Shown piece after piece: positions 24,054-34,760 of a stretch of DNA of 51,799 nt; within the stretch, counting starts at the first letter, position 1; each line of letters starts with the position of its first letter. The position numbers were made by a program, and so were the translations under genes. The notes beneath the pieces are model-generated. The model was not told the origin of the DNA. It ran no database searches and saw only the letters and a list, made by a program, of their open reading frames with translations. The DNA is from Yoonia sp. (GTDB taxonomy: Bacteria > Pseudomonadota > Alphaproteobacteria > Rhodobacterales > Rhodobacteraceae). The DNA lies in the NCBI RefSeq assembly GCF_030731595.1, contig NZ_JANQTS010000044.1, positions 1 through 51,799 on the forward strand. Direction: 5' to 3'.

Positions 24054-25462
24054 AGCCGGTCTCCCAACAGAAATTGCGCGGCCTTATCCAGCCGGATGTG
24101 TGGCGGGCCATCGCCGGGGCGGCGGCTCAGTACAGCGGGCGCGAAATTCATCACGCTGTAATCCGCGTCCAGCCATTTGTCTGATCCGGCGCGGGCCGGT
24201 GCCAGCAAATGGGCGGGATCGCTGGGCAGTTTGCCAGGATAGAACGCCGCCTGTTTACCCGTATCCCGCAGCCGCCCGCGCACAACATCAAGGGGGCCGT
24301 CTTTGTGGTCGATGGTCTCTTCGACCGTTGTCCGCAGGGCAGCAATCGACATGGCCGCCGTTTGCGCCCCGGCAAAATCGGCACGGTCTTTCGCTTCGCG
24401 CAACAGGGCCTCGGTAATCGCAGTCAGTTGTGGGTGTTGGCTGTGATGCAAGTGGTCGGCCTTGGTCGCCGCAAACAGGATTTTCTCGACACGTCGTCCC
24501 TGAAATATCCGCGTCAGAAAGGCGTTTCTGCCGGGCCGGAACGCGCCCAAGATACGCGCCATCGCATTGCGCAAATCATCAAGCGCTGCAGGACCTGCAT
24601 GGATTGCGCCCAGCACATCCACCAAGACGACCTGCCGGTCGATCTTGGCAAAGTGATCGCGAAAGAACGGCTGTACGATCTTGCTTTTGTAGCTTTCAAA
24701 GCGCCGTTCAAACTCGCGCCCCAGCGATCCGCGCGGATAGCGGGCTTGAGGCAGCGGCGCAAAGGTCAAGACCGGCGATCCCGCCAGATCACCGGGCAAA
24801 AGGAACCGCCCGGGCGAGCAATCCGAAAAGCCGGCAGCGCGTGCGTCTTGCAAGTGTGCAGTAAACCGTTCCGCCAGAACCAGTGCTTCGGGCTCATCCA
24901 GCTTCACTGTCGGGTCGACCCCTGCCACAAGGGCGACATAGTCATCGCCACCGGGGCGGCCCCTTGCCCGCTCCAGCGCCGCCTCTGACCATTGGGCAAA
25001 GCTTTGATCCAATAGCCCGAGGTCCAGAAGCCACTCGCCGGGATAATCCACAATGTCGATATGCACAGTGCGCGGGCCGGAAAACCCCGAGAGCAATCCA
25101 CTGGGCTGCACCTTGAGCGAGAGGCGCAGCTCGCTGATGTGTCGGGTGCCTTCGGGCCAGCTTGGGTTTGGGGCCGTCAGTTGCGCCAGATGCGCCTCGA
25201 AACTGAAGCGGGGAATGGTGTCATCGGGCTGTGGTTGCAGATAGGCCGCCTGAATTGCACCGGTTGCCGCCGCCTCAAGCTGGGGCATGCGCCCCCGGTC
25301 CATCAGGTTGGCGACCAGTGATGTGATAAACACAGTCTTGCCCGCGCGCGACAGACCCGTGACCCCCAAGCGGATGACGGGATCGCTGAAAGGGGCTGTC
25401 AGCGTATCGGTCACACCTTCGATGGTGCGGCTGATCTGATCTGCGATTGCGGCGATAACCAA
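24050..25462 (-). CDS. YcjX family P-loop protein (DUF463)
   Basis: This 470-residue putative nucleotide-binding protein belongs to the YcjX family. The P-loop is [19 protein letters not shown], close to the N-terminus, and a hydrophobic strand ending in aspartate ([13 protein letters not shown]) is the probable Walker B, followed by [13 protein letters not shown]. The frame opens at a GTG at 25507, but a TTG at 25462 ([10 protein letters not shown]) has AAAGGG a few bases before it and gives the expected short N-terminus; I prefer it with moderate certainty. Forms a unit with ycjF. Divergent from truA. Confidence 0.9.
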   Translation of the reverse strand: MVIAAIADQISRTIEGVTDTLTAPFSDPVIRLGVTGLSRAGKTVFITSLVANLMDRGRMPQLEAAATGAIQAAYLQPQPDDTIPRFSFEAHLAQLTAPNPSWPEGTRHISELRLSLKVQPSGLLSGFSGPRTVHIDIVDYPGEWLLDLGLLDQSFAQWSEAALERARGRPGGDDYVALVAGVDPTVKLDEPEALVLAERFTAHLQDARAAGFSDCSPGRFLLPGDLAGSPVLTFAPLPQARYPRGSLGREFERRFESYKSKIVQPFFRDHFAKIDRQVVLVDVLGAIHAGPAALDDLRNAMARILGAFRPGRNAFLTRIFQGRRVEKILFAATKADHLHHSQHPQLTAITEALLREAKDRADFAGAQTAAMSIAALRTTVEETIDHKDGPLDVVRGRLRDTGKQAAFYPGKLPSDPAHLLAPARAGSDKWLDADYSVMNFAPAVLSRRPGDGPPHIRLDKAAQFLLGDRL

Positions 25463-25556
25463 GTCAGGCCCTTTCAAAGCTTTGACAGAAGATAGGCACG
25501 CGGGCACGGGATGTGTAGGGATTGATTTTGTCCGATGCTCCCCCTACTCCGGCGGG

Positions 25557-26330
25557 ATGCCGCGCTATGCTCTCTTAGTCGAATACCATGGGGCACCCTT
25601 TGCAGGGTGGCAGCGCCAGCGCGACCAGCCGTCTGTACAGGGCGCGATAGAAGCCGCATTGGCCAAGCTAGAGCCTGGGAATCATACGATTGCTGCCGCA
25701 GGACGCACGGATGCGGGTGTGCATGGGATGGGGCAGGTGGCCCATTGTGACCTTGCGCAGGACTGGGATCCGTTCCGACTTTCTGAGGCGCTGAACTTCC
25801 ATCTCAAGCCTGCGCCGGTCGCGATCCTTGCCTGCGCGCGGGTCGCTGACGATTGGCATGCCCGTTTTGATGCGGTGGAGCGGCGGTATCTCTTTCGTCT
25901 GATCGCACGCCGCGCGCCGCTTACATCAGAGGCTGGTCAAATCTGGCGGGTGAACCATGATCTGGACGCCGCGGCAATGCAGGCTGGCGCCGATCAGTTG
26001 ATCGGAACCCATGACTTCACGACCTTCCGATCTTCGATTTGTCAGGCCCAAAGTCCAGTCAAAACACTTGATGAATTGCGGATCGAAGTTGTTCCGCGCA
26101 CGGTTGGGACTGAATTCCGGTTTCATGTGCGGGCGCGCTCGTTTCTGCACAATCAGGTCCGCAGCATTGTGGGCACGTTGGAGCGGGTCGGCGCGGGTGC
26201 GTGGACACCTGATGATGTAGGGGCTGCGCTGGCGGCCAGAGATCGCAGCGCTTGCGGGCCAGTCTCACCACCGCACGGGCTTTATCTTGCGGCGGTGCGC
26301 TATCCGCAGGACCCTTTTGCGGGGCGCTAG
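25557..26330 (+). CDS. truA: tRNA pseudouridine(38-40) synthase
   Basis: TruA isomerises uridines 38-40 of the tRNA anticodon stem-loop to pseudouridine. The 257-residue product has [21 protein letters not shown] at the start, the catalytic D52 in [17 protein letters not shown], the RRYLFRLI segment and the C-terminal [20 protein letters not shown] helix. The frame opens upstream but ATG at 25557 begins the family N-terminus. Its TAG stop lies in a CTAG shared with the convergent gene. Confidence 0.97.
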   Translation: MPRYALLVEYHGAPFAGWQRQRDQPSVQGAIEAALAKLEPGNHTIAAAGRTDAGVHGMGQVAHCDLAQDWDPFRLSEALNFHLKPAPVAILACARVADDWHARFDAVERRYLFRLIARRAPLTSEAGQIWRVNHDLDAAAMQAGADQLIGTHDFTTFRSSICQAQSPVKTLDELRIEVVPRTVGTEFRFHVRARSFLHNQVRSIVGTLERVGAGAWTPDDVGAALAARDRSACGPVSPPHGLYLAAVRYPQDPFAGR

Positions 26331-26845
26331 TCGTTATCGGTCAGCCCGGCCCCTGCGCCTGCAAGTCGCGAGGCGTCACTCTCGGGGACATAAGTGCGTG
26401 CAGCAAGCGCATTCCAGATCGCCCAGTCGGAATCAGGGACGCTGACGTGTTTGTACTTCACAGGCAAAATCTCTGTTTCGCTGCGCGAGATGGTCAGGCC
26501 AGCCCAAGCCTGCGCTACTCCGTCCGCAGCAAGATAGGCGGCGACCATTGGAGCATGGGCCATATCTGCAAGAGTGGCCGTGTCATAGCCCATTGCAAAG
26601 GCGTCGCGCACAATTGGTCCGACAAGCACAACAGGGCCTGAAATCACGGTCATGGTCCGGTTGTCCCAACGGATATCGACAGGCGGCATCGGTTCCTGCA
26701 AAGCCAGCGTGATCGGGTGCAGATCGCTGCCAATCCCCGCAAGATAAAAGGCAGTGCGCGCAAGGTCCTCTGCGTGTCCCAGCGGAACGCCGGCCCCACG
26801 GGCTGCTTTCTGGACCAGCCCCGCAACTTCGTTGAGTGACCACAT
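26327..26845 (-). CDS. DUF3726 domain protein
   Basis: This is a 172-residue protein that starts [30 protein letters not shown], the characteristic N-terminus of DUF3726 proteins from Rhodobacterales. The pattern of a short helix followed by ARGAGxxxGxAEdxA recalls the N-terminus of the malate/lactate dehydrogenase-2 (YiaK) family, but the rest is too short for an enzyme of that family. Function unknown. The start is fixed by TGATG overlap with the 566-residue gene upstream. The stop shares CTAG with truA. Confidence 0.8.
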   Translation of the reverse strand: MWSLNEVAGLVQKAARGAGVPLGHAEDLARTAFYLAGIGSDLHPITLALQEPMPPVDIRWDNRTMTVISGPVVLVGPIVRDAFAMGYDTATLADMAHAPMVAAYLAADGVAQAWAGLTISRSETEILPVKYKHVSVPDSDWAIWNALAARTYVPESDASRLAGAGAGLTDND

Positions 26846-28545
26846 CAGAATGCGGCGACCGGCAGCCACCAGTCATCTGCATTGTCGAGTTCATCGAAAA
26901 GCGGGGCACCTTGTGCCAAGGTAATCCGTGTCCAGCGGTCTGACTTGGGGTCAAACTTTGCCGCGCCAAAGAAGGCCAGTTTGCACCGCAGAATGTCGAT
27001 GGGCAGGCAGTCTTTGCCGATCAGGTTGTCCCTGATTTCTGCGTAAGGATGCCGGGCCAGCGTCTGCACCCTGCGCGCGGCGGCACGGTGCTGGGGATAA
27101 GTGGCAAGGAACGGCCCGAGCGGTGTTGTATCGTCCGGCAGATCACCTGACAGCGCCTTGACCTGTCTTGCGATATCGAGCGGGGATTCCCGCTCTGCCC
27201 CCATCTCGGCATGGCGGTTGCCAAGACGGGGCTCCAGTTTTTCCTCTGACACATACCAGAATTGCGCGCATGCGGCGTCATCGGCATAGTCGATGGCGCA
27301 GGCCCATTCCCAGTCCGTCGCAATCAATGTCTTAAGGTCCGCGCAGTGCATCTTGGGGTCGAGTTGCGGAACAAATGGCGTGGCCATGCAGTCGGTCAGC
27401 CCATCAACCAGTGCGCCGAAGGGTTCGAGCATCAGGGCCGCGATCAGTTCCTGGGTATCGATGGACCACCGCGTGCTGGCGTGCAGGATCGCGTCAATCG
27501 GGTGAGCGGCAGTCATGGCGTCCGGTGTCAGGGTTGCCGCGAATTGCGGCCATTCGACCTTGAGAGTGGCAATCCGTTTGGCTGCTATCACGTCGGCCAC
27601 ATCCCATTGCGCCAGATGCGCAGCGGCACGGGCCACCAGTTCGTAGATCCGGCTGATTTGGTCAGGATCAAGGCTCGGGATCGCGCGCACGCGGGCAATC
27701 GCCGTTTCACGAACCTGCATCCAGGCATCCAGCAAAAGAGGGTGGTTCACCAAGAACGGCGCCATGCCAAGGCCGGTTGCATTCCCGATCCCAAGGGCGC
27801 GTTTTGCCTCCCGTGACAGAGTGCCACCACCGACATGCTCGGCCAGATCATGGGTGAAACCACGGATCAGCCAGACAGTCAGCATTTCGGCCATGAAAGG
27901 CCCGCCCATGCCGGGGCGTTCCGCAATATGCCCGCGATCTGCAATCCCGAACTTGCCGTTGCCATAGACGGCGGTGGTTCGCATCAGGTACCCTGTCTCG
28001 CGCAGTTTTGCCGGATCGGGCTGGGTGCCGGCACGCAAGGCAGTGATGACATGGTCAAACAGGCGTACGGATTTGTTGGCGCGGCTTAGCACAAGGTCGC
28101 GTGCCGTAAAACGTGCGGCCTCTTGCAAGGGGGCGGCCTTGGTGATGCGGTCGATTTCGGCAGCGTCCGGAATTCCGTCATATAGCACATAGGCCGTATC
28201 CCACGCGCTGGCGATCACGCGGTCGGTGCGCAATTCGGGTGGAAGATCGCTCGAAACGGCGACAAGCGCATAGTCAAAACCACCGAAATTCAGTGTATAG
28301 ACCGCATGTCCAAAGCCATCGGCAGATATCTTCCAAACCGGCCTTTTGACCTGCACATTGTCGGCCGCCAAGGCCCGCAGCAGCGTGCGCATGAACGACA
28401 AGCGCGTCGGGAACGCCGCCCCCATCCGCCGCAATCGCATCACGGTGTCGGCAGGACGAAGCGCCATTTGCGCAGGGGTGTTGAAATCCTTCATGGCAGG
28501 CAAGCTAGCCGCAACTCTGGCCAAGACATAGCGGAAAAGCGACAC
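26845..28545 (-). CDS. Conserved hypothetical protein, 566 residues
   Basis: I do not recognise a named family. The protein is soluble in appearance, with no signal peptide or transmembrane helix. Notable segments are ADTVMRLRRMGAAFPTRLSFMRTLLR near the N-terminus, ADGFGHAVYTLNFGGFDYALVAVSSDL, a glycine-rich KFGIADRGHIAERPGMGGPF, and WEWACAIDYADDAACAQFWYVSEEKLEPRLG. Codon use is normal for the window. The reading frame begins with GTG at 28545, almost touching an AGGA; ATG at 28494 (MKDFNTPAQMALR) is a plausible alternative. It is coupled by TGATG to the DUF3726 gene, so the two probably act together. Confidence 0.75.
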   Translation of the reverse strand: MSLFRYVLARVAASLPAMKDFNTPAQMALRPADTVMRLRRMGAAFPTRLSFMRTLLRALAADNVQVKRPVWKISADGFGHAVYTLNFGGFDYALVAVSSDLPPELRTDRVIASAWDTAYVLYDGIPDAAEIDRITKAAPLQEAARFTARDLVLSRANKSVRLFDHVITALRAGTQPDPAKLRETGYLMRTTAVYGNGKFGIADRGHIAERPGMGGPFMAEMLTVWLIRGFTHDLAEHVGGGTLSREAKRALGIGNATGLGMAPFLVNHPLLLDAWMQVRETAIARVRAIPSLDPDQISRIYELVARAAAHLAQWDVADVIAAKRIATLKVEWPQFAATLTPDAMTAAHPIDAILHASTRWSIDTQELIAALMLEPFGALVDGLTDCMATPFVPQLDPKMHCADLKTLIATDWEWACAIDYADDAACAQFWYVSEEKLEPRLGNRHAEMGAERESPLDIARQVKALSGDLPDDTTPLGPFLATYPQHRAAARRVQTLARHPYAEIRDNLIGKDCLPIDILRCKLAFFGAAKFDPKSDRWTRITLAQGAPLFDELDNADDWWLPVAAF

Positions 28546-28643
28546 ATCCTGGCGAAGTGATTGGTAAATCCTGCCGCGTTTGAGTAAACCGGAGATGAGT
28601 CAATGCAGCCTGGTTCGCACGGGCGCAAAGGGGACGTGTTATT

Positions 28644-30413
28644 ATGGTCTTGCGGTTGTGCGCAGCTTTACTGATGTCAACGACAGCCGCTGTCGCACAA
28701 GAAGTCAGACTGGTTTCAGATGCAGCTCGGGGTGCATTGAACGAGGCCTCTTTGTTGCGCGCGCTGGATGATACCGCTGCCCCGCAAGACTATATCGCGG
28801 CGGCACGGGCAGACTATCGGCGTTTGCTGACGGCTCTTTACGCCGAAGGCTACTATGGCGGCACCATCTCGATCACTGTTGACGGTGTAGAGGCCTTCGA
28901 TATTGCGCCTTTGGCAGCTCCGGCACAAATCAGACAGGTTGTGATTAAGGTGAACCCGGGTCCACTGTTTACGTTTGGCGATGTCAGGATCGCCCCATTG
29001 CCACCCCAGACGACATTGAACCAGGACCTTGGGCCACGGCGCACGGCATTGTCTGGTGTTGTCCGGACGACCGTATCTTCGGGGATCAGCACATGGCGTG
29101 ATCTGGGGTATGCAAAGGCATCCGTTGCGCAGCAATCCATCGTCGCCCGCCACGATGATGCCAAGTTGGATGTGACGGTAGCACTCGACATCGGCCCGCG
29201 GTTGACCTTTGGCGCGCTAAGCGTTTCAGGCAACGAGACAGTGTCGGAAGACAGGGTCAGGCAGATTGCGGGCTTGCCGACCGGCAGTGTCTTTTCGCCC
29301 GCCGAAATGGCCGCAGCGCAGCAGCGACTGCGCCGGACCGGAACTTTCGAGAGTGCGTCGCTGAGTGAAAGTGACGAGATCGGACCGGATGGTACCTTGC
29401 CCATTCTTGCACAGTTGTCAGAGGCCAAGCCGCGCCGCTTTGGATTTGGTCTGGAGCTTTCAAGCGTCGAAGGACTGACAGTTTCAAGTTTCTGGCTGCA
29501 TCGGAACTTTCTGGGCGGTGCAGAGCGCTTTCGGGTGGATGCCGAGGTGGCGGGGATCAGCGGTGAAACGGGTGGCATCGATTACCGTCTGGGTGCCACA
29601 TTCACGCGCCCGGCGACATTCGGTCCCGATACCGAGTATTTCCTGAGTGGTGAAATCTCGCGCGAGGACGAGCCGGAGTTTCTGCTCGACAAGATTTCGG
29701 TTGAGAACGGCTTTTCACGTATTCTCACCGATGATCTGACTGTGCGGGCAGGGATCGGTCTGCTGCGCGCCCGCGAAGAGACGGCGCTTGAAACCCGCGA
29801 ATATACGCTTTTCACCTTGCCGCTCGATGCAACCCTTGATCGGCGCGATGTCCCGACTGATGCAAAGGACGGGTACTATATCGATCTAAGCGCGACACCG
29901 TTCATCAGTGTTGACGGTGAAATTGCCGGGGCGCGCCTTTATGGCGATGCCCGCGGTTATCTGACGGTCGGAGAGGACGCGCGCCTCACCTTTGCTGGCC
30001 GCGGACAGGTGGGAAGTGTCTTGGGCGCGGGGCTCACGGAGGCTCCTGCAGATTTTCTGTTCTACTCGGGTGGTGGCGGCACTGTACGCGGTCAGTCTTA
30101 TCAGTCGCTTGGCATCGAAACGATACAAGGTGCAGAGACCGTCACGACCGGCGGGGCGTCCTTTGTGGGTGCGCAACTGGAAGCGCGCTATCTGATCCGT
30201 GACAACATTTCGCTTGTCGGGTTCTACGATATTGGCCATGTGGGAGAGACATCCATCCCGGCCGAGGCAGGCGATTGGCACGCGGGGGCGGGTTTCGGTT
30301 TGCGCTACAATACCGGAATTGGCCCAATCCGCCTTGATCTTGCCACGCAGGCAAGCGGTGATGACGCCGGGAGCGACTTGCAGGTCTATATCGGCATTGG
30401 ACAGGCGTTTTGA
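28644..30413 (+). CDS. tamA: TamA, outer-membrane assembly protein of the BamA family
   Basis: TamA is an outer-membrane Omp85 protein that with TamB forms the TAM complex, linking the inner membrane to outer-membrane assembly. The 589-residue product has a signal peptide (LRLCAALLMSTTAAVAQE), POTRA-like repeats up to about residue 240 (ARADYRRLLTALYAEGYYGG; FGALSVSGNETVSEDRVRQIAG) and a 16-strand-type barrel after that, with FWLHRNFLGGAERF as first strands and GGGGTVRGQSYQSLG as the conserved VRG lid motif. The barrel ends in YIGIGQAF with terminal Phe. RBS AGGGGA lies about 9 bases upstream. Confidence 0.95.
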   Translation: MVLRLCAALLMSTTAAVAQEVRLVSDAARGALNEASLLRALDDTAAPQDYIAAARADYRRLLTALYAEGYYGGTISITVDGVEAFDIAPLAAPAQIRQVVIKVNPGPLFTFGDVRIAPLPPQTTLNQDLGPRRTALSGVVRTTVSSGISTWRDLGYAKASVAQQSIVARHDDAKLDVTVALDIGPRLTFGALSVSGNETVSEDRVRQIAGLPTGSVFSPAEMAAAQQRLRRTGTFESASLSESDEIGPDGTLPILAQLSEAKPRRFGFGLELSSVEGLTVSSFWLHRNFLGGAERFRVDAEVAGISGETGGIDYRLGATFTRPATFGPDTEYFLSGEISREDEPEFLLDKISVENGFSRILTDDLTVRAGIGLLRAREETALETREYTLFTLPLDATLDRRDVPTDAKDGYYIDLSATPFISVDGEIAGARLYGDARGYLTVGEDARLTFAGRGQVGSVLGAGLTEAPADFLFYSGGGGTVRGQSYQSLGIETIQGAETVTTGGASFVGAQLEARYLIRDNISLVGFYDIGHVGETSIPAEAGDWHAGAGFGLRYNTGIGPIRLDLATQASGDDAGSDLQVYIGIGQAF

Positions 30414-33400
30414 AACGGTTCGCTGTCATATGTGCCCTCGTCGTTGCGCCTTTTGTTGTGCAGGCTCAGACCCAAGAGGATGAGGACAAGGGCTATCTGA
30501 CCTCGTTGATCGAGGACAATCTGTCCGGCGCTGGCCGTCAGGTTGATATTCAGGGCTTTGCAGGGGCTTTGAGTTCTCAGGCGACGATTGATCGCATGAC
30601 TATTGCCGATGACGATGGCGTCTGGCTGACACTCGAAAATATCGTGCTGAGCTGGAACAGGGGTGCTTTGCTGCGCGGAGCGATCGATGTGCAGGAATTG
30701 AGTGCCGCAAGGATCATCATCGCCCGCCCGCCCGTGACCGAAGACACCGGCCCATCGCCAGAGGCGCAGCCGTTTTCCTTGCCAGACCTACCCGTTAGCG
30801 TTGCGCTGGACCAATTGAACATTGATCGGATCGAGCTGGGCACGGACTTTTTGGGTGAACCGATTGCAGTGTCATTGTCGGGGAGTGCGCAACTTAGTGG
30901 CGGTGAAGGCGCCGCGAATGTCGTTGCACAGCGGCTTGGCACAAAGACAGGCCAGTTCGAAATCAATGGCAGCTATGGCAATGCGACGCGCGTCCTTGAT
31001 CTGTTGTTGAACCTTGAAGAAGGCCCGGACGGGATCGCCGCAAGGCTTCTTGACTTGCCGGGGCGCCCATCCGTCAGGCTGACTATTGAAGGCAATGCCC
31101 CGTTGGATGACTACGCCGCAACGCTGGCGCTCGCGACCGACGGGCAAGACCGGCTCAATGGCACGTTTGCCCTGACGCAAGTGGCCGAGGAACAGCGGAT
31201 CACCCTCGACGTCGGCGGGGATATCTCTGCTTTGTTCGCGCCAGAGTATCAGGGCTTTTTCGGCGATGATGCGCAACTGTCTGCAGAGGTCATTCAAACA
31301 GCGGACGGGCGCATTGATATTCCCTCTGTGCAGTTGGATGCAGGTCGTGCGGCCTTGTCTGGCGCTATCCGCATCGGCAGTCAGGGCTGGCCTTCGTTGA
31401 TCGACATCCGCGGCGGGATTACGGCGCTCGGGTCGGCGCCGGTCTTGTTGCCATTGTCCGGCCCCAAGACCTTTGTTGACGGGATGCAGCTGACGATCAG
31501 CTATGATGCAGCCGTTGCAGACACTTGGCGTGCTGACATCAATCTTGATGGTTTTGATCGCCCCGGTCTTGCCATCGATGCAGTCAGCTTGCGTGGTGGC
31601 GGCATCTTGCGACCGGGTGAGGGTGATCAGATCGGTGCCGTAACGGCAAACCTGCAGTATCAGGCCAGCGGGTTGCAGTTGGACGACGCAGGTGCCGCGC
31701 GCGCTTTTGGCGATGCGATTGGCGGCGAATTGGTAGCGGCGCGCACTGAAGGGGAAAGTACAGAAATTTCGCGGTTCACACTGAATGGCGCCGGTCTGGA
31801 CGCGCAAGCAGAGGCCACAATAGCGGGTCCGGACGCGGGTTTCAGGACGAACCTGACACTCGATGCAGCGATTGCAGGACTAGAACGGTTTTCAACCCTT
31901 GTTGGCCAAGAGATAGGCGGGGGTGCACAGGTCGAAGTGCGGGCCGACATGACCCCGCTCGACGGTTTGTTCAACATCGTACTCTTGGGCGAGACCGCTA
32001 ACCTTTCGGTCGGTATCCCCGAGGTTGACCGCGTCTTGGCCGGGTCTGGCGTTGTCTCTGCCACCGCGGTGCGTGACACTGAAGGCACACGTTTGGAAAG
32101 CCTCGCGATCCAGACCGACGCCGCCAGCCTTCAGGCAAGCGCGGACCTGACCAGCGATGGCGCTGATGCGCGGATTGACGCACGCTTGGGTGATCTGGCG
32201 CTTGTTCTGAATGACCTCTCTGGGCCTGCGGAAGTGTCTGGCGATCTTGTGCAAGGGGCGGGCGGTCTGCTCGACTTTGCCTTGCGCGGCACTGGCCCAG
32301 CGCTTGCATTTAATGCAACCGGAACAATGAGGCCCGATCCGGTCGGGCAAACGATCACCGCAAACCTGACTGCGGATTTCAGGGATCTGACGCGTTATGG
32401 CGCTTTGGCAGGGCAACCTTTGGCGGGAGCTGTCACAGTTGCCGCCAATGGCAATTTGCAAACAAGCAGTTTCCGTTTTGACGGGCAGATCAGCGGGACG
32501 ACGCAGGATCTTGTGACAGGTATTGCGCGGATTGATCCAGTTTTGGGTGGCAATGGTACGTTCAGCGGATCTTTTGTCCGTCCTGACGGCGATCGGTTTC
32601 AGGTGAGTGACTTACGGGTCCAAACACCCGGGATGTCACTCCAAGGGAATGCCGGCCTGAATCTGGCCGGTTCAAATCAGGCTGATATCACGTTCCGGAT
32701 CACGGATGCTGCGCTGCTTGACCCCAGCCTGAGCGGGCCGGTGACGCTGACGGTCAACGCAACACCGGCTGCGGATGATGCCACCGATACAGTCCTGCGC
32801 CTTGTCGGGCCGGGGACCGAGATCGTTCTTGATGCCGTCGTTGCCTCGCCTTCCAATGACTATGAGGTCACAGGAGATTTGACCGCACAAATTGCGCGCC
32901 TAGCCAGCTATGCTAGCCTGATTGGTCAACCCGTTGCCGGCAGCATCGATCTCACCGCCTCGGGCAGCGTCTTGCCGGATCTGACCCGGTTTGACAGTCA
33001 AGTCAGCCTGCGCAGCGAGAACCTCGCGATAGGGAACGCAACCCTTGATCCCTTGCTGGCAGGCACGGGGCGGATCAATGCGACCGTCGGGCTCGCGGAT
33101 GGTGTTCTGGCCGTCCGTACCTTGGAGGTCTCGACCCGCGAGGTCTCGATCGTTGGGGCGTTGAATGGCGCGGCCGGTTTTGGGCAGGGGCGGTTCAACG
33201 CCAGTTTGCGTGATGTGGGTGTCCTGACCGACCAGATCAGTGGCCCTGTCCGTGCGACAGGCAGCGCGTCGCTTGATGAAAACGGGACGTGGGGCATTGA
33301 CGCAAACGGGACAGGGCCGGGCGGACTTGCCGCAAGCATTGCGGGTGACCTCAGGCAGGACGGCAATCTGTCAATCAATGTGGACGGCAGTGCGCCGCTT

Positions 33401-34666
33401 GCCTTGGCCAATGCCGCGATTGATCCGCGCAGGTTGAGCGGGCTTGCGAATTTTGACCTTAGCATCAATGGTCCGCCAGCATTGTCTTCCTTGACTGGCG
33501 AGGTGACGTTCTCGGACGGGCGGTTGGCAGCCCCAACTTTGGGAGAGGCGCTCACCGACCTGAGCGGGCAAATCCGTATGGCCAATGGCTCAGCGCAGAT
33601 CGATCTGCGCACACGGGTCGAAAGCGGGGGTAGTCTGCGCGTTTCCGGCCCGGTGGCGCTTACAAGTGGGAATCAGGCGGATATCACCTTAACGCTTGAT
33701 GATGTGGTTTTGCAGGACCCGGAACTTTATTCCTCGCGCATCTCTGGCACTGTCAATCTGAATGGTCCTTTGCAAGGTGGCGCGCGCATTGTCGGGCGTT
33801 TGGCCTTGGGGCAGACCGATGTGCAAGTGCCGTCTTCGTCCATCAGCACGCTGGGTGCATTGCCTGATGTGACACATATCAATGAGGATGCCATGGTCAG
33901 GCAGACGCTCCGCCGGGCAGGCCTGCTTGGAGAGAACGGCAGTGACGCAGGTGGGAACGGTGGCGGCAGGGCCTTTCCGCTTGATATCGTGATCAACGCG
34001 CCATCACGGATCTTTATCCGTGGCCGCGGGGTTGATGCGGAACTGGGTGGCAGCCTGACTATTGGCGGGACAACAGCCGATGTTATCCCGATCGGCCGAT
34101 TTGCCTTGGTGCGCGGCCGGATTGATATTCTGCAACAGAGGTTTGAACTGACCGAGGGTGTGGCGACCCTTGAAGGTGATTTTGAACCCTTTATCCGGCT
34201 GGTAGCGACAACTGAAACGGATACGGGTACCGTGATCAGCATTGTGATCGAAGGCCCTGCAAGTGAGCCACAGGTCAGCTTTGTCTCGGTTCCTGACCTG
34301 CCACAGGATGAAGTGCTGTCGCAACTGATCTTCGGCCGTGATCTGCAAAGCATCAGCGCGTTGCAGGCCGTGCAACTGGCTTCGGCGATCAGCACTTTGG
34401 CGGGGCGTGGAGGCGGCGCGCTAGACCGTTTCCGGCAAAACATCGGCCTAGATGATTTTGATGTGACGACAGATGACGAAGGAAACGCTGCCGTGCGGGC
34501 GGGCAAGTACTTGTCCGACAATGTCTATACCGACGTCACGATTACCAGCGAAGGCAATACCGAGATCAACCTCAACCTCGATATTACCAGCGAAATCACC
34601 GCCAAAGGCAGCGTGGATCAAGAAGGCGACACGAGCGTCGGTATCTTTTTCGAACGGGATTACTGA
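30410..34666 (+). CDS. tamB: TamB, translocation and assembly module (DUF490)
   Basis: TamB spans the periplasm as a long beta-taco thought to move phospholipids or outer-membrane proteins. The 1418-residue product begins with a signal-anchor (KRFAVICALVVAPFVVQAQ) and continues with repeated short beta strands rich in Gly/Asp/Leu. The C-terminal DUF490 region is typical: FIRGRGVDAELGGSLTIGG, GRIDILQQRFELTEG, and ending VGIFFERDY. The only suitable start is a TTG at 30410 that overlaps the tamA stop (TTGA), so it is translationally coupled and begins with a non-ATG codon. Pair with tamA is diagnostic. Confidence 0.95.
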   Translation: MKRFAVICALVVAPFVVQAQTQEDEDKGYLTSLIEDNLSGAGRQVDIQGFAGALSSQATIDRMTIADDDGVWLTLENIVLSWNRGALLRGAIDVQELSAARIIIARPPVTEDTGPSPEAQPFSLPDLPVSVALDQLNIDRIELGTDFLGEPIAVSLSGSAQLSGGEGAANVVAQRLGTKTGQFEINGSYGNATRVLDLLLNLEEGPDGIAARLLDLPGRPSVRLTIEGNAPLDDYAATLALATDGQDRLNGTFALTQVAEEQRITLDVGGDISALFAPEYQGFFGDDAQLSAEVIQTADGRIDIPSVQLDAGRAALSGAIRIGSQGWPSLIDIRGGITALGSAPVLLPLSGPKTFVDGMQLTISYDAAVADTWRADINLDGFDRPGLAIDAVSLRGGGILRPGEGDQIGAVTANLQYQASGLQLDDAGAARAFGDAIGGELVAARTEGESTEISRFTLNGAGLDAQAEATIAGPDAGFRTNLTLDAAIAGLERFSTLVGQEIGGGAQVEVRADMTPLDGLFNIVLLGETANLSVGIPEVDRVLAGSGVVSATAVRDTEGTRLESLAIQTDAASLQASADLTSDGADARIDARLGDLALVLNDLSGPAEVSGDLVQGAGGLLDFALRGTGPALAFNATGTMRPDPVGQTITANLTADFRDLTRYGALAGQPLAGAVTVAANGNLQTSSFRFDGQISGTTQDLVTGIARIDPVLGGNGTFSGSFVRPDGDRFQVSDLRVQTPGMSLQGNAGLNLAGSNQADITFRITDAALLDPSLSGPVTLTVNATPAADDATDTVLRLVGPGTEIVLDAVVASPSNDYEVTGDLTAQIARLASYASLIGQPVAGSIDLTASGSVLPDLTRFDSQVSLRSENLAIGNATLDPLLAGTGRINATVGLADGVLAVRTLEVSTREVSIVGALNGAAGFGQGRFNASLRDVGVLTDQISGPVRATGSASLDENGTWGIDANGTGPGGLAASIAGDLRQDGNLSINVDGSAPLALANAAIDPRRLSGLANFDLSINGPPALSSLTGEVTFSDGRLAAPTLGEALTDLSGQIRMANGSAQIDLRTRVESGGSLRVSGPVALTSGNQADITLTLDDVVLQDPELYSSRISGTVNLNGPLQGGARIVGRLALGQTDVQVPSSSISTLGALPDVTHINEDAMVRQTLRRAGLLGENGSDAGGNGGGRAFPLDIVINAPSRIFIRGRGVDAELGGSLTIGGTTADVIPIGRFALVRGRIDILQQRFELTEGVATLEGDFEPFIRLVATTETDTGTVISIVIEGPASEPQVSFVSVPDLPQDEVLSQLIFGRDLQSISALQAVQLASAISTLAGRGGGALDRFRQNIGLDDFDVTTDDEGNAAVRAGKYLSDNVYTDVTITSEGNTEINLNLDITSEITAKGSVDQEGDTSVGIFFERDY

Positions 34667-34760
34667 TCGGCTTTCATGACCCGCGATAAATCAAGTGTCT
34701 CGCTGGTCGTTTGAGGCTACGCGCGCTAGGTTCCGAGGCGTACAAACTGATGGAACGGAC

